A stretch of 64,000 nucleotides of DNA from Deltaproteobacteria bacterium HGW-Deltaproteobacteria-15 (GCA_002840535.1 PHBH01000040.1:1-64000); one strand, 5' to 3'; positions 43,123-52,452 are shown, numbered from the stretch's first letter. Program-made: numbers and translations. The notes: generated by a model from the letters alone, not told the origin.

Positions 43123-43572
43123 TTAAAGGACTCGTTCGAGGTTAATGGTTTTAGAGGGGCTAAACCGGTTGGCGCTGAAAAAATGGATCAGGCTCGAATT
43201 GTTCCAGTCGACCAAGGTGTTTATTTTTTGAACACCGATTGTTTTCAAATGATCCACGAATTCATTGATCAACTGCTCACCAATGCCCTGGTGCTGGAAA
43301 TCGGGATCAACGCCGATGGTATCGAGGCTTGCTTCCTCCTGGAAAATACCAAATTCCCCCATATAGAGCTCCCCCATCACAAAGCCCACAACCGCGCCAT
43401 CCTTGTCTTCTGCCACAAGGGACACGGGCAAATAATCCCTGGAAAAAAGTTTTTCAAACTTCAACTGATAGTACTCCGTCCGGGAGGCGTTCAGTACCTT
43501 CCGGTCGATCCGAACTACGGAGTCAAAATCGTCCGCCTTCATGAGCCTGATCTTGATGGTGCTCTCGTTCAT
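43123..43572 (-). CDS. GNAT family N-acetyltransferase
   Basis: A 149-residue GNAT-fold acetyltransferase with the pyrophosphate-binding loop as DFQHQGIGEQLINEF (Q/RxxGxG/A motif; residues about 90-104), IRLMKADDFDSVVRIDRKVL and VAEDKDGAVVGFVMGEL. The acceptor substrate is unknown. The start at 43572 follows AAGGAGG by five bases. It lies 80 bp after the ThDP-enzyme gene in the same direction and is probably co-transcribed. Confidence 0.88.
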   Translation of the reverse strand: MNESTIKIRLMKADDFDSVVRIDRKVLNASRTEYYQLKFEKLFSRDYLPVSLVAEDKDGAVVGFVMGELYMGEFGIFQEEASLDTIGVDPDFQHQGIGEQLINEFVDHLKTIGVQKINTLVDWNNSSLIHFFSANRFSPSKTINLERVL

Positions 43573-43652
43573 AGGGCCTCCTTTCTCTCCGGGCACATCG
43601 GACATCCAAACGGACAATACGGCGGGAGTGGCCGGCGCACCGGCCTCCTCAC

Positions 43653-45323
43653 TCACGCTTTCACGAGAACATCTATCAGCCTGGGTTTACCGCTTTCCAG
43701 CGCATCCCTTACTGCGGGGGCAATCGCGTCGGGTTCGGTGACCCGCTGCGCCTGAACACCAAGTCCTTCAGCCAACTTGACAAATTCCAGGTCCGGATCT
43801 GTGAGATCAGTGTGGGGATAGGGACGATCGCCGGGAAGCCCGAATCGCTTCCGGTAAGTGTCCATGTTGATCTTGAGAATGCGGTAGGTTCGGTTGTTAA
43901 CAATGATCCAGACAACCGGTATTCCGTGGTGCGCCGCAGTCCAGAGTGCCTGGATGGTGTACATGGCCGAGCCGTCCCCTGACAGGGCAATCACCGGTCG
44001 ATCGGGGTGGGCCAGCTTGACCCCGATTCCGCCTGGCATGGCCTGACCGATTCCGCCGCCTCTGGTTCCGTAGTAGTCCCCAATGCGGTCGAAGGGAATC
44101 CTTCGCTTCAAGTCGGCCGAGGCCGTAATGGTCTCGTTCACGATGATGGTATCCTTTGGCATGGCATTCTTCACCTCCGCCATAAGTCGGGAGGGGGAGA
44201 CAGGTCGATTGTGCCACTGCTTCTCGGTCCGCTTTTCGTATGCGGCCTCTTCGAGGGCCCTGATTTGGCCCAGGTTGGCATTTCGTTCCTGTGCCTGGGC
44301 GCGAAAATCGTCGTCGATTCTCTGGTTCATCGCTTCCAGAAGAGCCCGAAGCCCGGCCCCGATGTCACCCAAGAGGCCGACAGTGACGGAAAAATTGCGG
44401 GCGAGCCTGTCGGGCGATGGTTCCAGTTGAACGAGCTTGGCGATTTCCGGAAAGGGAGATTTGGAATTATACCACATCTCCTCAAAGAAGTTCCCTCCAA
44501 CCAGAAGAATCGCGTCGGCTTCGCCGACGCAGTGTCGAACGGAGCCGTGATCGAGAGGAAGGCGATCCCTGCAATTGGGATGCGAGGAAGGAAAATTGAC
44601 ATGATGATGCAACGGTTCAAACCAGACAGGCGCTCCAAGAAACTCGGCCAACCGAACCAGATCATCCATGGCGCCGGCCTGGGCAATTCCGTCGCCGCAG
44701 ATGATCACCGGCTGACGTGAGCGGGCCATTACCTCGGCGGCCGATGCGACCCCAACCGGATCCGGCACGCTGCGAACAAATCGATTCGACGGAGGTAAAG
44801 GCGACGCGTCGGTCTCCTCCTCCATCACGTCGATCGGCAGAGAGAGGAACACCGGTCCCTGGGGCTGGTCATTGGCGATCTTGAATGCCAGGTGCATGAT
44901 CTGCGGGAGCTCGCGGGCAGATTCCGCCTGCACACTCCACTTACTCAAGGGGGCGGCCATAGCCACCAGATCCGCGCTGAGCAGCGGTTCCCTGTGGCGC
45001 ATGCGTGTATCCTGTTGCCCTGCTGTGACCAGCAGCGGGGTGTGAGCCTCGTATGCATTGAACAGCATACCCACCGCATTGCCCAGGCCGGGAGCCACGT
45101 GGAGGTTCACAACTCCCGTTTTATGGGAAGCTTGAGCGTAATAGTTGGCGGCTCCTACTGCCACAGACTCGTGGAGGGCCAGGATATAACGGATTCGGGG
45201 GTAGTCCGAAAGGCTGTCGATGATAGGCAACTCGGTGGTGCCTGGATTGCCGAAAATGTACTCCACACCGTGGGCAACGAGGCTTTCCATAAAGATCTGT
45301 TTGCCCTTGTAAGATCTCGTCAT
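43653..45323 (-). CDS. ThDP-dependent enzyme, benzoylformate-decarboxylase-like
   Basis: A 556-residue thiamine-diphosphate enzyme of the 2-oxoacid decarboxylase/acetolactate-synthase superfamily. The catalytic Glu is in LHESVAVGAANYYA (about residue 53), the HHHVNFPS loop (about 285) resembles the active-site His pair of benzoylformate decarboxylase, and the ThDP-Mg motif is GDGSAMYTIQALW...VNN (about 430-460). FGNPGTTELP at the start is typical of BFD and related decarboxylases. A role in aromatic (mandelate-type) degradation or 2-oxoacid decarboxylation is inferred, and the substrate is not proven. The start at 45323 with GGGAGA is preferred; 45428 would add 35 unlike residues. The membrane kinase gene lies 70 bp upstream. 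Confidence 0.9.
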   Translation of the reverse strand: MTRSYKGKQIFMESLVAHGVEYIFGNPGTTELPIIDSLSDYPRIRYILALHESVAVGAANYYAQASHKTGVVNLHVAPGLGNAVGMLFNAYEAHTPLLVTAGQQDTRMRHREPLLSADLVAMAAPLSKWSVQAESARELPQIMHLAFKIANDQPQGPVFLSLPIDVMEEETDASPLPPSNRFVRSVPDPVGVASAAEVMARSRQPVIICGDGIAQAGAMDDLVRLAEFLGAPVWFEPLHHHVNFPSSHPNCRDRLPLDHGSVRHCVGEADAILLVGGNFFEEMWYNSKSPFPEIAKLVQLEPSPDRLARNFSVTVGLLGDIGAGLRALLEAMNQRIDDDFRAQAQERNANLGQIRALEEAAYEKRTEKQWHNRPVSPSRLMAEVKNAMPKDTIIVNETITASADLKRRIPFDRIGDYYGTRGGGIGQAMPGGIGVKLAHPDRPVIALSGDGSAMYTIQALWTAAHHGIPVVWIIVNNRTYRILKINMDTYRKRFGLPGDRPYPHTDLTDPDLEFVKLAEGLGVQAQRVTEPDAIAPAVRDALESGKPRLIDVLVKA

Positions 45324-45393
45324 GAATCGTTTCTCCCGGCCGGGAAAAGATGGGCGCGAATCTCCCGGCATATCGCCGTCGAGTCCAAACCTC

Positions 45394-46692
45394 TCATCTT
45401 GCCAGTTCTTCCTTGACCGCCGTCCCAAGATCTTCCAGGCTGAGCGGTTTCATGATAAAACGGCCAGCACCCAATCGCATGGTTTCCTTCACCTCGTCCG
45501 TCTCAGCGAACCCGCTGACGATGATCGCCTTCTGCCCGGGATGGATCTTCTTGATCTTCTCGTATGTCTCGCGCCCGTTTATTCCCGGATCCATGATCAT
45601 ATCGAGGAGCACCAGATCCGCACTGCGATCCTTCAAATACTCGACAGCCTGCTCACCCCCTGAAACGGCCTCTGTTCTATATCCGAGCTTCTCCAGCATG
45701 CGGCAGGAGATTTCTCTCTGGCTTCTCACATCATCAACAACCAGGATCATCTCTCCGCTGCCGCATAATTCCTCCAGGGGGATCGATGAGGTCTTGAGGG
45801 CGAGCACATCTCTGGTTATGGGGAAATGCAGATCGAATTCAGTGCCGTCTTTGCCGCTTCTAACATCGATGTAGCCATCATGGTCCTGCACGACATTCCA
45901 AACAAGAGTGAGTCCCAAACCGGTGCCGCTCCTGCCCATCTTCTTCTTTGTATAAAAGGGTTCGAACACCCGGTTGAGATCATCCGGCGATATTCCCGGC
46001 CCATTGTCAGCTACGGCCAGAACAACATATTCACCGATATTTATGTCATCATATCCTTTGAGAGGCCGGTCTAAATAGCGGTTCCTGGTCGAGATGGTGA
46101 CCCTTCCTCCGCCTTCTATGGCTTCGCAAGCATTCGATACAAGGTTCATCACGGCCTTTCCGGTATGGACAGGGGAACCCTTCATGTTCAACAGTTTGGG
46201 ATCCAGATCCACTTCGACCTGGACATCGGGATGATACTGCAGCAGCCTTTTGTATTCAGGGGTCTTCAAATAGCTTTTCACCACTTCATTCAGGTTCAGC
46301 GGTGATTTGGAGATGATCACGCCTCTCACCACGGTCAATAAATCCTGGACAATTGCGGCCGCCCTTCGTCCGGATTCCTGCATGGTCTCCATCGGCTCCC
46401 TGAGGTCGCTGTCTTCAGGCAAGTCCGATAGAATCAACCCGGGATAGCTTACAATTCCCGAAAGGACATTGTTCAGATCATGGGCAACACCACCCGCCAA
46501 AAGACCCAGGGATTCCATCTTCCTCAGCCTGGCGAGCTTTTCCTTGCTTTCCACGAGCGCTTCTTGTTCTCGGATTCGCTCCGTTACGTCCCTCATCACT
46601 GCCAGGACCGCCGGTCTGTTTCTATAGAGGATGACGCTTGCCTTGATTTCCACGATTCTCTCTTTACTATCCGCTGTACTTATGTGGATCAT
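45394..46692 (-). CDS. C-terminal part of an interrupted hybrid kinase (PAS remnant-HisKA-HATPase-REC)
   Basis: A 432-residue continuation of the frame that ends with TGA at 46695-46693: the next codon (46692) is ATG and the reading frame is the same. It begins in the second half of a PAS/PAC domain (VEIKASVILYRNRPAVLAVMRDVTER), followed by HisKA (phospho-His in LAGGVAHDLNNVL), HATPase (ADNGPGISPDDL, SGTGLGLTLVW) and a receiver (LVLLDMIMDPGINGR). If UGA is a stop, translation could restart here, but no ribosome-binding site precedes the ATG. The kinase modules appear functional in sequence. Confidence 0.85.
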   Translation of the reverse strand: MIHISTADSKERIVEIKASVILYRNRPAVLAVMRDVTERIREQEALVESKEKLARLRKMESLGLLAGGVAHDLNNVLSGIVSYPGLILSDLPEDSDLREPMETMQESGRRAAAIVQDLLTVVRGVIISKSPLNLNEVVKSYLKTPEYKRLLQYHPDVQVEVDLDPKLLNMKGSPVHTGKAVMNLVSNACEAIEGGGRVTISTRNRYLDRPLKGYDDINIGEYVVLAVADNGPGISPDDLNRVFEPFYTKKKMGRSGTGLGLTLVWNVVQDHDGYIDVRSGKDGTEFDLHFPITRDVLALKTSSIPLEELCGSGEMILVVDDVRSQREISCRMLEKLGYRTEAVSGGEQAVEYLKDRSADLVLLDMIMDPGINGRETYEKIKKIHPGQKAIIVSGFAETDEVKETMRLGAGRFIMKPLSLEDLGTAVKEELAR

Positions 46693-47616
46693 TCACGGAT
46701 CCGGAATATCGTCCGAACGCAGCAAGCCGTTGTAATGCTGCATGAGCTTTCGCCTGTCCTCGGGTGCGACAACATCAAGGAAGTCCTCGGCAACCTCATC
46801 CGTCACGGGTCTCCCGAACAGGACGCTGCTGGCCCGGTTTCCGTAGGCCATTTTCCCATCCTGAACCACCAGGATACCGTCATTGGCAAACTCCGTGATC
46901 ACGCGGTACTTGTCTTCCGCCGATATATCCACAAAGCTGCTGAAGGCCACCCAGAGAACAACCATGGAGAACCCCAGAAAGCCGTATTCCATGACATAAT
47001 GAAAAGCAGGCGCCCCCAGCGATGCCATTGCGTCATGGATGCCGAGCCCGATCCAGAAGACCATTCCCGTCAGATAGGCCCCCTTGTATTGCAGGTGGGG
47101 GCCTTTATATACGATCCACAACATAATCGCGCCTGCGCTTGCCAGGATCGCATAGAGAACAAACAAGGGTCCAAGAGGTCCCAATTCGGCCTCCATAAAA
47201 GGTCTGGGCAAGCCGATGAAGTCACGGGCGACAAATCTATTGGCGACGATATATTCGCCGGCCCATAGGAGGACGAGAACGAGGAAGTGAAAGACCCCCG
47301 CAATGGCGTGATAACGTTTCCCGTTTAAGCCGAGATAGGAAAATGAAAAGCCGTACAGACAATGAATCAGGCCGATAACGGCCGTATACTCCAACAAGCC
47401 TCCGAATCGATTCATGGAGCCGGGAGGAGCGTTGTATTCCAAAACAATGCCGATGGCATAAATCATTCCTGAAAAGGAAATGGCCGCGCTCCATCCAAAC
47501 CATACGAACTGGGGCTTTCTGAGGTAAAAGATGGCCTGGAGGATTGCCATGATGAGGGCCAGAACAGCTATTGAAAAAGACCCTGCCGACTGAAGCCCGA
47601 AGTTGTCAGTGATCAT
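46693..47616 (-). CDS. N-terminal part of an interrupted hybrid kinase (membrane sensor and PAS)
   Basis: A 307-residue protein with about seven membrane spans (residues 10-230) of the type found in histidine-kinase N-terminal membrane sensor domains, then the first half of a PAS domain (VITEFANDGILVVQDGKMAYGNR...VVAPEDRRKLMQ). It stops at an in-frame TGA (46695-46693) right after LLRSDDIPDP, and the rest of the PAS domain resumes immediately in the next ORF. A single base change from CGA, TGG or GGA would produce this. Together the parts would make a ~740-residue membrane hybrid kinase. Confidence 0.85.
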   Translation of the reverse strand: MITDNFGLQSAGSFSIAVLALIMAILQAIFYLRKPQFVWFGWSAAISFSGMIYAIGIVLEYNAPPGSMNRFGGLLEYTAVIGLIHCLYGFSFSYLGLNGKRYHAIAGVFHFLVLVLLWAGEYIVANRFVARDFIGLPRPFMEAELGPLGPLFVLYAILASAGAIMLWIVYKGPHLQYKGAYLTGMVFWIGLGIHDAMASLGAPAFHYVMEYGFLGFSMVVLWVAFSSFVDISAEDKYRVITEFANDGILVVQDGKMAYGNRASSVLFGRPVTDEVAEDFLDVVAPEDRRKLMQHYNGLLRSDDIPDP

Positions 47617-47842
47617 CCCATCTCCTCATGCAGGTATTTACGGGGCATTATGGAACTATTGGGGATTATTACTTGATATTTTCTGAAAGGTGAAATCCTT
47701 TTTCCGAAAAGAATGGGCGTCCATGCAGGGACGAACAAAAGCAGTGACCAGCCGATCGCGAGCGGCCGGGAATGGGAAACGAACAGACTTCAAGCCTGTC
47801 AGCCTCCGTTATGATTTGTACGGCCTCATAAGCCGGACCTGA

Positions 47843-49912
47843 TCACCCTCCGGGAAAGTCCGCCGGATGCAGCAGCTGGCGGAAGTCAAAGCCGCCGCTC
47901 CTGCCGCCGAGGTGTTCGGCCAGGAAATCCTCGATGGCGCGCCACATGGCAAGCCGGTTGTACCACCTTCTGACATGATGGCCTTCGTTTTCGAACACCA
48001 GGTACCGGACAGGGCGGCCGAGCTTGCGGAGCTCGGAGACAACCTCCTCCGAGTCCTGCTTGAGCACGCGCACATCGTTTGCCCCGTGAATGACAAGCAG
48101 CGGCACAGTGATTTCGCCGATCCGGCTGAGCGGCGAACCCCGCCACATCTCCTCCCGCTCGGAAGGATCGTCCGGTCTGCCATAGAACCACTCGAAGTAG
48201 TGGCGATTGCGCCAGTAAGGCGGCAAAGTCTCAAGAACGCGCGGCCAGTTGGCAACTCCCACTAAATTGATTCCACACACATAGGGATGCGGCTTTTCAA
48301 TCAGTTGCATGAGCGCGGAAAATCCGCCGAAGCTGGCGCCGAATACCGCGATGCGCCTGGAGTCTGCGATACCATGATCAATCGCCCATTGAACGGCTTC
48401 GGCGATATCCTGCTGCACGCGGCCGGCAGTGCGGCGTGCGCCTGCCGCCATGAATGCGCGTCCATATCCGGCCGAGCCCCGGTAGTTCACCTTGAGGACC
48501 GCATAGCCTCGATTCGCCAACAACTGGTTGAGGTCGAAGTCGCCGGCCGACCAGAAATCTCGTTCCCAAGGTCCGCCATGAGGTATTGCTACAAGGGGGG
48601 CCGGTCCAGTGACGCCCCTCGGTCGGATAACGTAACCGGGGATCTCCAGACCGTCGGAAGCGCGGAAGAAGAATGGCACCATCGGTGACAGCAGTCGCCC
48701 GGCATCCGGAGCCGGTGTGCGCAACGGCCGCATAGTCCCTGTCCTGCGGTCGAACAGCAGTTCACTGATCCCGTATGCGGAAAGGATCTTTACCACCATT
48801 CGCTGCGTATCTTCGGATACGGTATCGGGCATCGCCCGAACAGGGTCCTCCAGGATCACACCCTGCTCGCGGGCAAGCGCAACCGCCTGATCGACAGCCG
48901 CCTTCATTTCCACGGCCGCCGCACTCTCGAAATAGTCGATCTTGGGGTAGTCGGGGGTGGTTGTAGCGGCGTACGGCGCTCCCCGCGAACGCGGGAAAAG
49001 CGTATGGCCGACGTCCACACGCTCCCTTTCGAAGAGCACGCGCTCCGTACCCCCACCGAGATCGATCTCCTTCAGCGCGGATTTGTCGAGGCCGATATTG
49101 GAATGCGCATACAGGCGCCGCTGCTTGCGATCTATCCGGAGTGGATGCCACAGATCGAAACCATCGATCTTCGCCACGGTCCGCCACCGCACAACAGTTT
49201 CGTCCGGGTCTTCAGCCACCTCTGCAACCCGATCCGACCCATCTTTCCGGCCGAGCTGCCGAATGCGTCCTGCAAGTCTGCCGTCCGTGTCGACAATCCA
49301 ACGCGCGATCGTGCCGTCATTGCGTGCGATCTCCCTTATCCGCCTGGTGGCAAAGTCCGCCTCGAAAACGTCAAACGACGTTGGATCGCGGTCATTGCTG
49401 GCAAACAGTACTTTGGTTGAACCCGGCACCCCCTCATGAAGAAAAAAAGAACGGGCTTTCGTAGAAGGTGTCACGAGCCATGGTTCAAAGCTCGGCTTTT
49501 CCGTGTCGAAGATTACGATCTGTGTGTTTTCCGCCCCGGAAGGGTCTTTGTGGTAGAAGGCATGGCGGCTATCGGCAAGCCATCCGAAATTGTCGCCGTG
49601 AACCGGCCTCGCGATACGGCCGGTCGCAAAAAGCCGATCGGCGGCAGCAGGAATATCCCCCTCTCTATCGATCTCTCTCACGGCCATGCCTGTGTCCCCT
49701 CTCACCGGCTGGATCCAAAGGAGATGTTTTCCATCAGGGGAGATACGGAAGAAGCCTTTGTAATCGCTGTTCGCAACAACCCGACTGACCGGGATCAGCT
49801 CCGGCAGAGTGGCGGATCGAAGAACTGGATGGGTTGGAGCCGTGGCGCAGGCGGAAAGGAGCATTGCCAAGTGCGCGAGGAACAGGAGGACCATAACCAG
49901 TCGTCTGGACAT
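47843..49912 (-). CDS. S9 family prolyl oligopeptidase-type lipoprotein peptidase
   Basis: A 689-residue precursor of the prolyl oligopeptidase/dipeptidyl-peptidase S9 clan. A lipoprotein signal ends in LLSACAT, so the protein is likely attached to a membrane facing the periplasm. The N-terminal half is a beta-propeller (ISPDGKHLLW, RIVVFDTEK-type blades); the C-terminal hydrolase has the nucleophile in FGASFGGFSAL (about 500), Asp in HGANDVRV (about 625) and His in GHHVRR (about 665). It cuts short peptides. The start at 49912 follows AAAGGAG; 49996 would add a non-homologous extension. Confidence 0.92.
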   Translation of the reverse strand: MSRRLVMVLLFLAHLAMLLSACATAPTHPVLRSATLPELIPVSRVVANSDYKGFFRISPDGKHLLWIQPVRGDTGMAVREIDREGDIPAAADRLFATGRIARPVHGDNFGWLADSRHAFYHKDPSGAENTQIVIFDTEKPSFEPWLVTPSTKARSFFLHEGVPGSTKVLFASNDRDPTSFDVFEADFATRRIREIARNDGTIARWIVDTDGRLAGRIRQLGRKDGSDRVAEVAEDPDETVVRWRTVAKIDGFDLWHPLRIDRKQRRLYAHSNIGLDKSALKEIDLGGGTERVLFERERVDVGHTLFPRSRGAPYAATTTPDYPKIDYFESAAAVEMKAAVDQAVALAREQGVILEDPVRAMPDTVSEDTQRMVVKILSAYGISELLFDRRTGTMRPLRTPAPDAGRLLSPMVPFFFRASDGLEIPGYVIRPRGVTGPAPLVAIPHGGPWERDFWSAGDFDLNQLLANRGYAVLKVNYRGSAGYGRAFMAAGARRTAGRVQQDIAEAVQWAIDHGIADSRRIAVFGASFGGFSALMQLIEKPHPYVCGINLVGVANWPRVLETLPPYWRNRHYFEWFYGRPDDPSEREEMWRGSPLSRIGEITVPLLVIHGANDVRVLKQDSEEVVSELRKLGRPVRYLVFENEGHHVRRWYNRLAMWRAIEDFLAEHLGGRSGGFDFRQLLHPADFPGG

Positions 49913-50127
49913 GCGTCGTGTTCTCCTTTGTTTGCGGCATATGTTTTCATTAGGGAACACATAAAAACACAAAGCCTCCCAGGCTGAACCGTCCATTTAG
50001 GATCTCGAGCACCTCCTCTCAAGTCCTTATCGTATTGTCTGCATAAGCGACGCTGGGTGGCAGCTACCGGTGTACACCTGATGCTGATACGGACGAGACC
50101 AATATTCCATCATCGTGGGCGCCCTCG
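49913..50127. other. intergenic region, no gene supported
   Basis: Upstream region of the S9 peptidase. No promoter was assigned and no ORF here has support. It leads into the inverted repeat at 50128-50197. Confidence 0.35.
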
Positions 50128-50197
50128 GGACGTACATGCTATTATGTCATTTCCCGTGCCGCACCCGCGCCAAAAACGCATAATCGCATGTACGTCC
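50128..50197. repeat. 19-bp near-perfect inverted repeat, 32-base loop
   Basis: Arms 50128-50146 and 50179-50197 pair at 18 of 19 positions (half-site GGACGTACATGC). It lies downstream of the methyltransferase/endonuclease remnant, on the side away from the methyltransferase start. It could be a small mobile element terminus, a transcription terminator-like hairpin or a specificity-related site. Confidence 0.55.
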
Positions 50198-50350
50198 TAT
50201 TCTTCCTTCATTGATAGAATTATTCTATTTTTTTCTGGTCCACCGCACCGGACGGGGCAGATAATCCGCTTAATGAGCACAACCACGACTGGAGGTGCAG
50301 GCCGACAAAATGTATCTGCAAAAAAAGTGATCTCCAGTTTCACTCTGACT

Positions 50351-50602
50351 CTAGGAGAATTCTATGATCAAAACGATAATCTTGTCCGGCTCCGAGAGAG
50401 ACCAGGCAAAAGAACCCCAGGCCAATTCTGAGGCGATTTTAGGGTGTGCACCCGATCAGCAGCGGTCCGAGAAGTCAGAGACGAAGGCGACATCTCTGGG
50501 GTTGAAGCCCGCTTGGGAAGCAATATCCGGCAGGGCTTCTTTTCGTGACCGTTTGACAGCGCCGTCCGTGGCGACCAACTCAATGAACACGGTCCAATTC
50601 CG
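50351..50602 (-). pseudogene. C-terminal remnant of a BsuBI/PstI-type restriction endonuclease
   Basis: In the frame one base off from the methyltransferase, 50602-50459 reads RNWTVFIELVATDGAVKRSR then KEALPDIASQAGFNPRDVAF and VSDFSDRC, matching the C-terminal catalytic region of the BsuBI/PstI endonuclease family (RNW...FIE-V, then a V-x-D-F stretch). TGA at 50458-50456 interrupts it, and the same frame then gives ASELAWGSFAWSLSEPDKI before TAG at 50353-50351. That is the family's final segment (LAWG-F-W). The first two thirds of the enzyme are missing, so the endonuclease is dead. The identification is from remembered family sequence, not a search. Confidence 0.78.
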
Positions 50603-52392
50603 TATATTTGTGCGACTGCTTTTTCCAAGGCCTCCCGCCCTGCTCCGCCTTTCAGCATTCTCCCGGTCATCTCCATCTGTTCGGGGGATGGCAAGGGGAG
50701 TGTGTTGAGCTCAAATGCGGAAACCGCAACGCTGCCGCTTATGTAGCGGAAGGCAAGGTCAAGGGCATTTGTGTTCAGGATTGCCGTTATGACATCGGGA
50801 GAAATGGACGGTTTTTCGTTCGAAGGTCTGATCATGTTGATGTGGTTTTCCACCACGACCCCGCCATATTGTTGGATGAACTCCTCGGGCAGGAGCGCTG
50901 CAATCAGCCTTCTTTTCTGTTCTTTGGAGGTGGTGCGTTGCACGAGCACGCAGGATTGTCGCGTGATCAGGTAATCCTGTTTCGGATACACATGCAGGTA
51001 CGGCTTATGGTTTCGGCGTGCCGCGCTGAAATTGAACTCTCCTTCGGGGGTGACGGATTCAGCCCAGATAAGGGGATAGCATTCTTTCCCCATTTCGCTT
51101 CTTAGTTGAATCTTGTGCCGGTTCCAGACCAATTGCCCGGTGTTCACGGAATATCCGTAATCCGACAGTCGATGCGGCAGCATTACGAATCTCTTCAGTA
51201 GCGCCACATCTTCCGAATCCCGCGGCAGAAACCACGGATCCTCATCATTGGCGGGAAGAGCAAATCTGCCGACCTTCTGGATAGAGACCGGCTTTTCGTT
51301 GCCGTTCGGTCTCAGGAACTCGACGGTGACGGCTCGCCTCTTCTTATCGGCTCGCCTATACACGCTCAGCATGGTCTCCTGCAGAACATCTTCGAAGACT
51401 CCCTTTCGCTCGGCGATGAAATCCATCTTCAGGGGTGGAGCTTCACTCTGGAGTAAACTGCGCAAGGCTTTGAAATACTGTCCGCCGAGAAAGGACGTAG
51501 GGGTCACATAGCCGATAATCCCCCCGGGCCTGACCCAGCGGATCGCCAGATCCGTAAAGACGCCGTAGAGGTTTGCGTGCCCGTAAAGGGATCTCTTGTA
51601 GAGGTGACGCTGAGGCGCAGGAAGGGTGATTTTTCCATAAGGAGGATTCCCGACGACCAGGTCGAACGGCCTCCGATCGTCAATGGGTATGGTGAGGGCG
51701 TTCCCTGTCTGAACCACATCGGAAAACCGCTTGTCCGCCGCGCAGCAGATATCGATAAGGGCTGCTTCCAGCAGAACCTGGGATAGCCATGCCGCAAAAG
51801 GATCGATTTCGAACCCGTTCAGCCTCGTTGTTATGTTGCGTAGTACGAAAGCCGGATCAACCTTGTTGAAGGATTTCAGCATCCGCAGGGCAGCATGGGC
51901 TAGAAAAGCGCCGCCGCCGCAGGCGGGGTCGAGGATGCGTCCCCTTTCCCAGTCGAATCCTGCTTCGGTCACCATATCCATGAGACGTTCCGCAAGCGCA
52001 GGGGGCGTATAGTAGGCGCCGAGCTCTGAGCGGATCTTCTCCGGGAGCATCGCCGTATAGATGGAGCTGATGAGATAGCCTGCATGGAGAACGGGAAAAA
52101 CGGCAGCCGCTATCCCGGCGGTGCGAGCGAGCGAGAAGGTTGCCTCATCCGGGAGGTCGAGCGAAATGGGAGGGGTTCGAATTTCCCATGAACAGCGGTG
52201 CTGCCTCGATATCTCCTGCCAGTAGCTTTTTAAAACGCACCCGCAAAAGGCCTGCGACCGATGAAGCCGGACAGCCGGGTCCGACAGGTTTTCCGCGACT
52301 TCTTTTGCCTTATCCTTACAAACGGCAAAAGCATCGCTTTGCGCCGAAGGAAGGTCTCTGAACTCCAGCTCCATCTGGGCAGGACCGCTCAT
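50368..52392 (-). CDS. N6-adenine DNA methyltransferase (Eco57I/TaqI-like), orphaned
   Basis: About 674 residues. The SAM-binding motif is ILDPACGGGAFL (about residue 155), the catalytic motif NPPYGK (about 245), and GELGAYYTPPALAERL before motif I is typical of Eco57I-like and type IIS-associated enzymes. It modifies adenine within an unknown target. The last ~75 residues (after AVAQIYG) are out-of-family and coincide with the other-frame remnant of an endonuclease, so the native C-terminus was probably near 50600. The frame is open from 52428, but the ATG at 52392 has AGGAAGGA seven bases before it. With its endonuclease destroyed, this is an orphan methyltransferase, possibly with an epigenetic role. 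Confidence 0.88.
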   Translation of the reverse strand: MSGPAQMELEFRDLPSAQSDAFAVCKDKAKEVAENLSDPAVRLHRSQAFCGCVLKSYWQEISRQHRCSWEIRTPPISLDLPDEATFSLARTAGIAAAVFPVLHAGYLISSIYTAMLPEKIRSELGAYYTPPALAERLMDMVTEAGFDWERGRILDPACGGGAFLAHAALRMLKSFNKVDPAFVLRNITTRLNGFEIDPFAAWLSQVLLEAALIDICCAADKRFSDVVQTGNALTIPIDDRRPFDLVVGNPPYGKITLPAPQRHLYKRSLYGHANLYGVFTDLAIRWVRPGGIIGYVTPTSFLGGQYFKALRSLLQSEAPPLKMDFIAERKGVFEDVLQETMLSVYRRADKKRRAVTVEFLRPNGNEKPVSIQKVGRFALPANDEDPWFLPRDSEDVALLKRFVMLPHRLSDYGYSVNTGQLVWNRHKIQLRSEMGKECYPLIWAESVTPEGEFNFSAARRNHKPYLHVYPKQDYLITRQSCVLVQRTTSKEQKRRLIAALLPEEFIQQYGGVVVENHINMIRPSNEKPSISPDVITAILNTNALDLAFRYISGSVAVSAFELNTLPLPSPEQMEMTGRMLKGGAGREALEKAVAQIYGIGPCSLSWSPRTALSNGHEKKPCRILLPKRASTPEMSPSSLTSRTAADRVHTLKSPQNWPGVLLPGLSRSRTRLSF

Positions 52393-52452
52393 CTGCAAAT
52401 CCTTCCTGTAAAATCGTCGGGTTCGCATCCTATCACCTGATCCTGTCTGTGG

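Noticed and set aside
46645..46695. SECIS element after the in-frame TGA of the hybrid kinase
   Set aside because: The RNA after this TGA forms at best a CCAC/GUGG stem around a loop of more than 30 bases, unlike the compact hairpin after the selD UGA; Sec insertion is therefore not claimed.
50057..50431. 124-codon plus-strand ORF between the S9 peptidase and methyltransferase genes
   Set aside because: Includes the inverted repeat 50128-50197 and runs antisense into the methyltransferase end; no motif.
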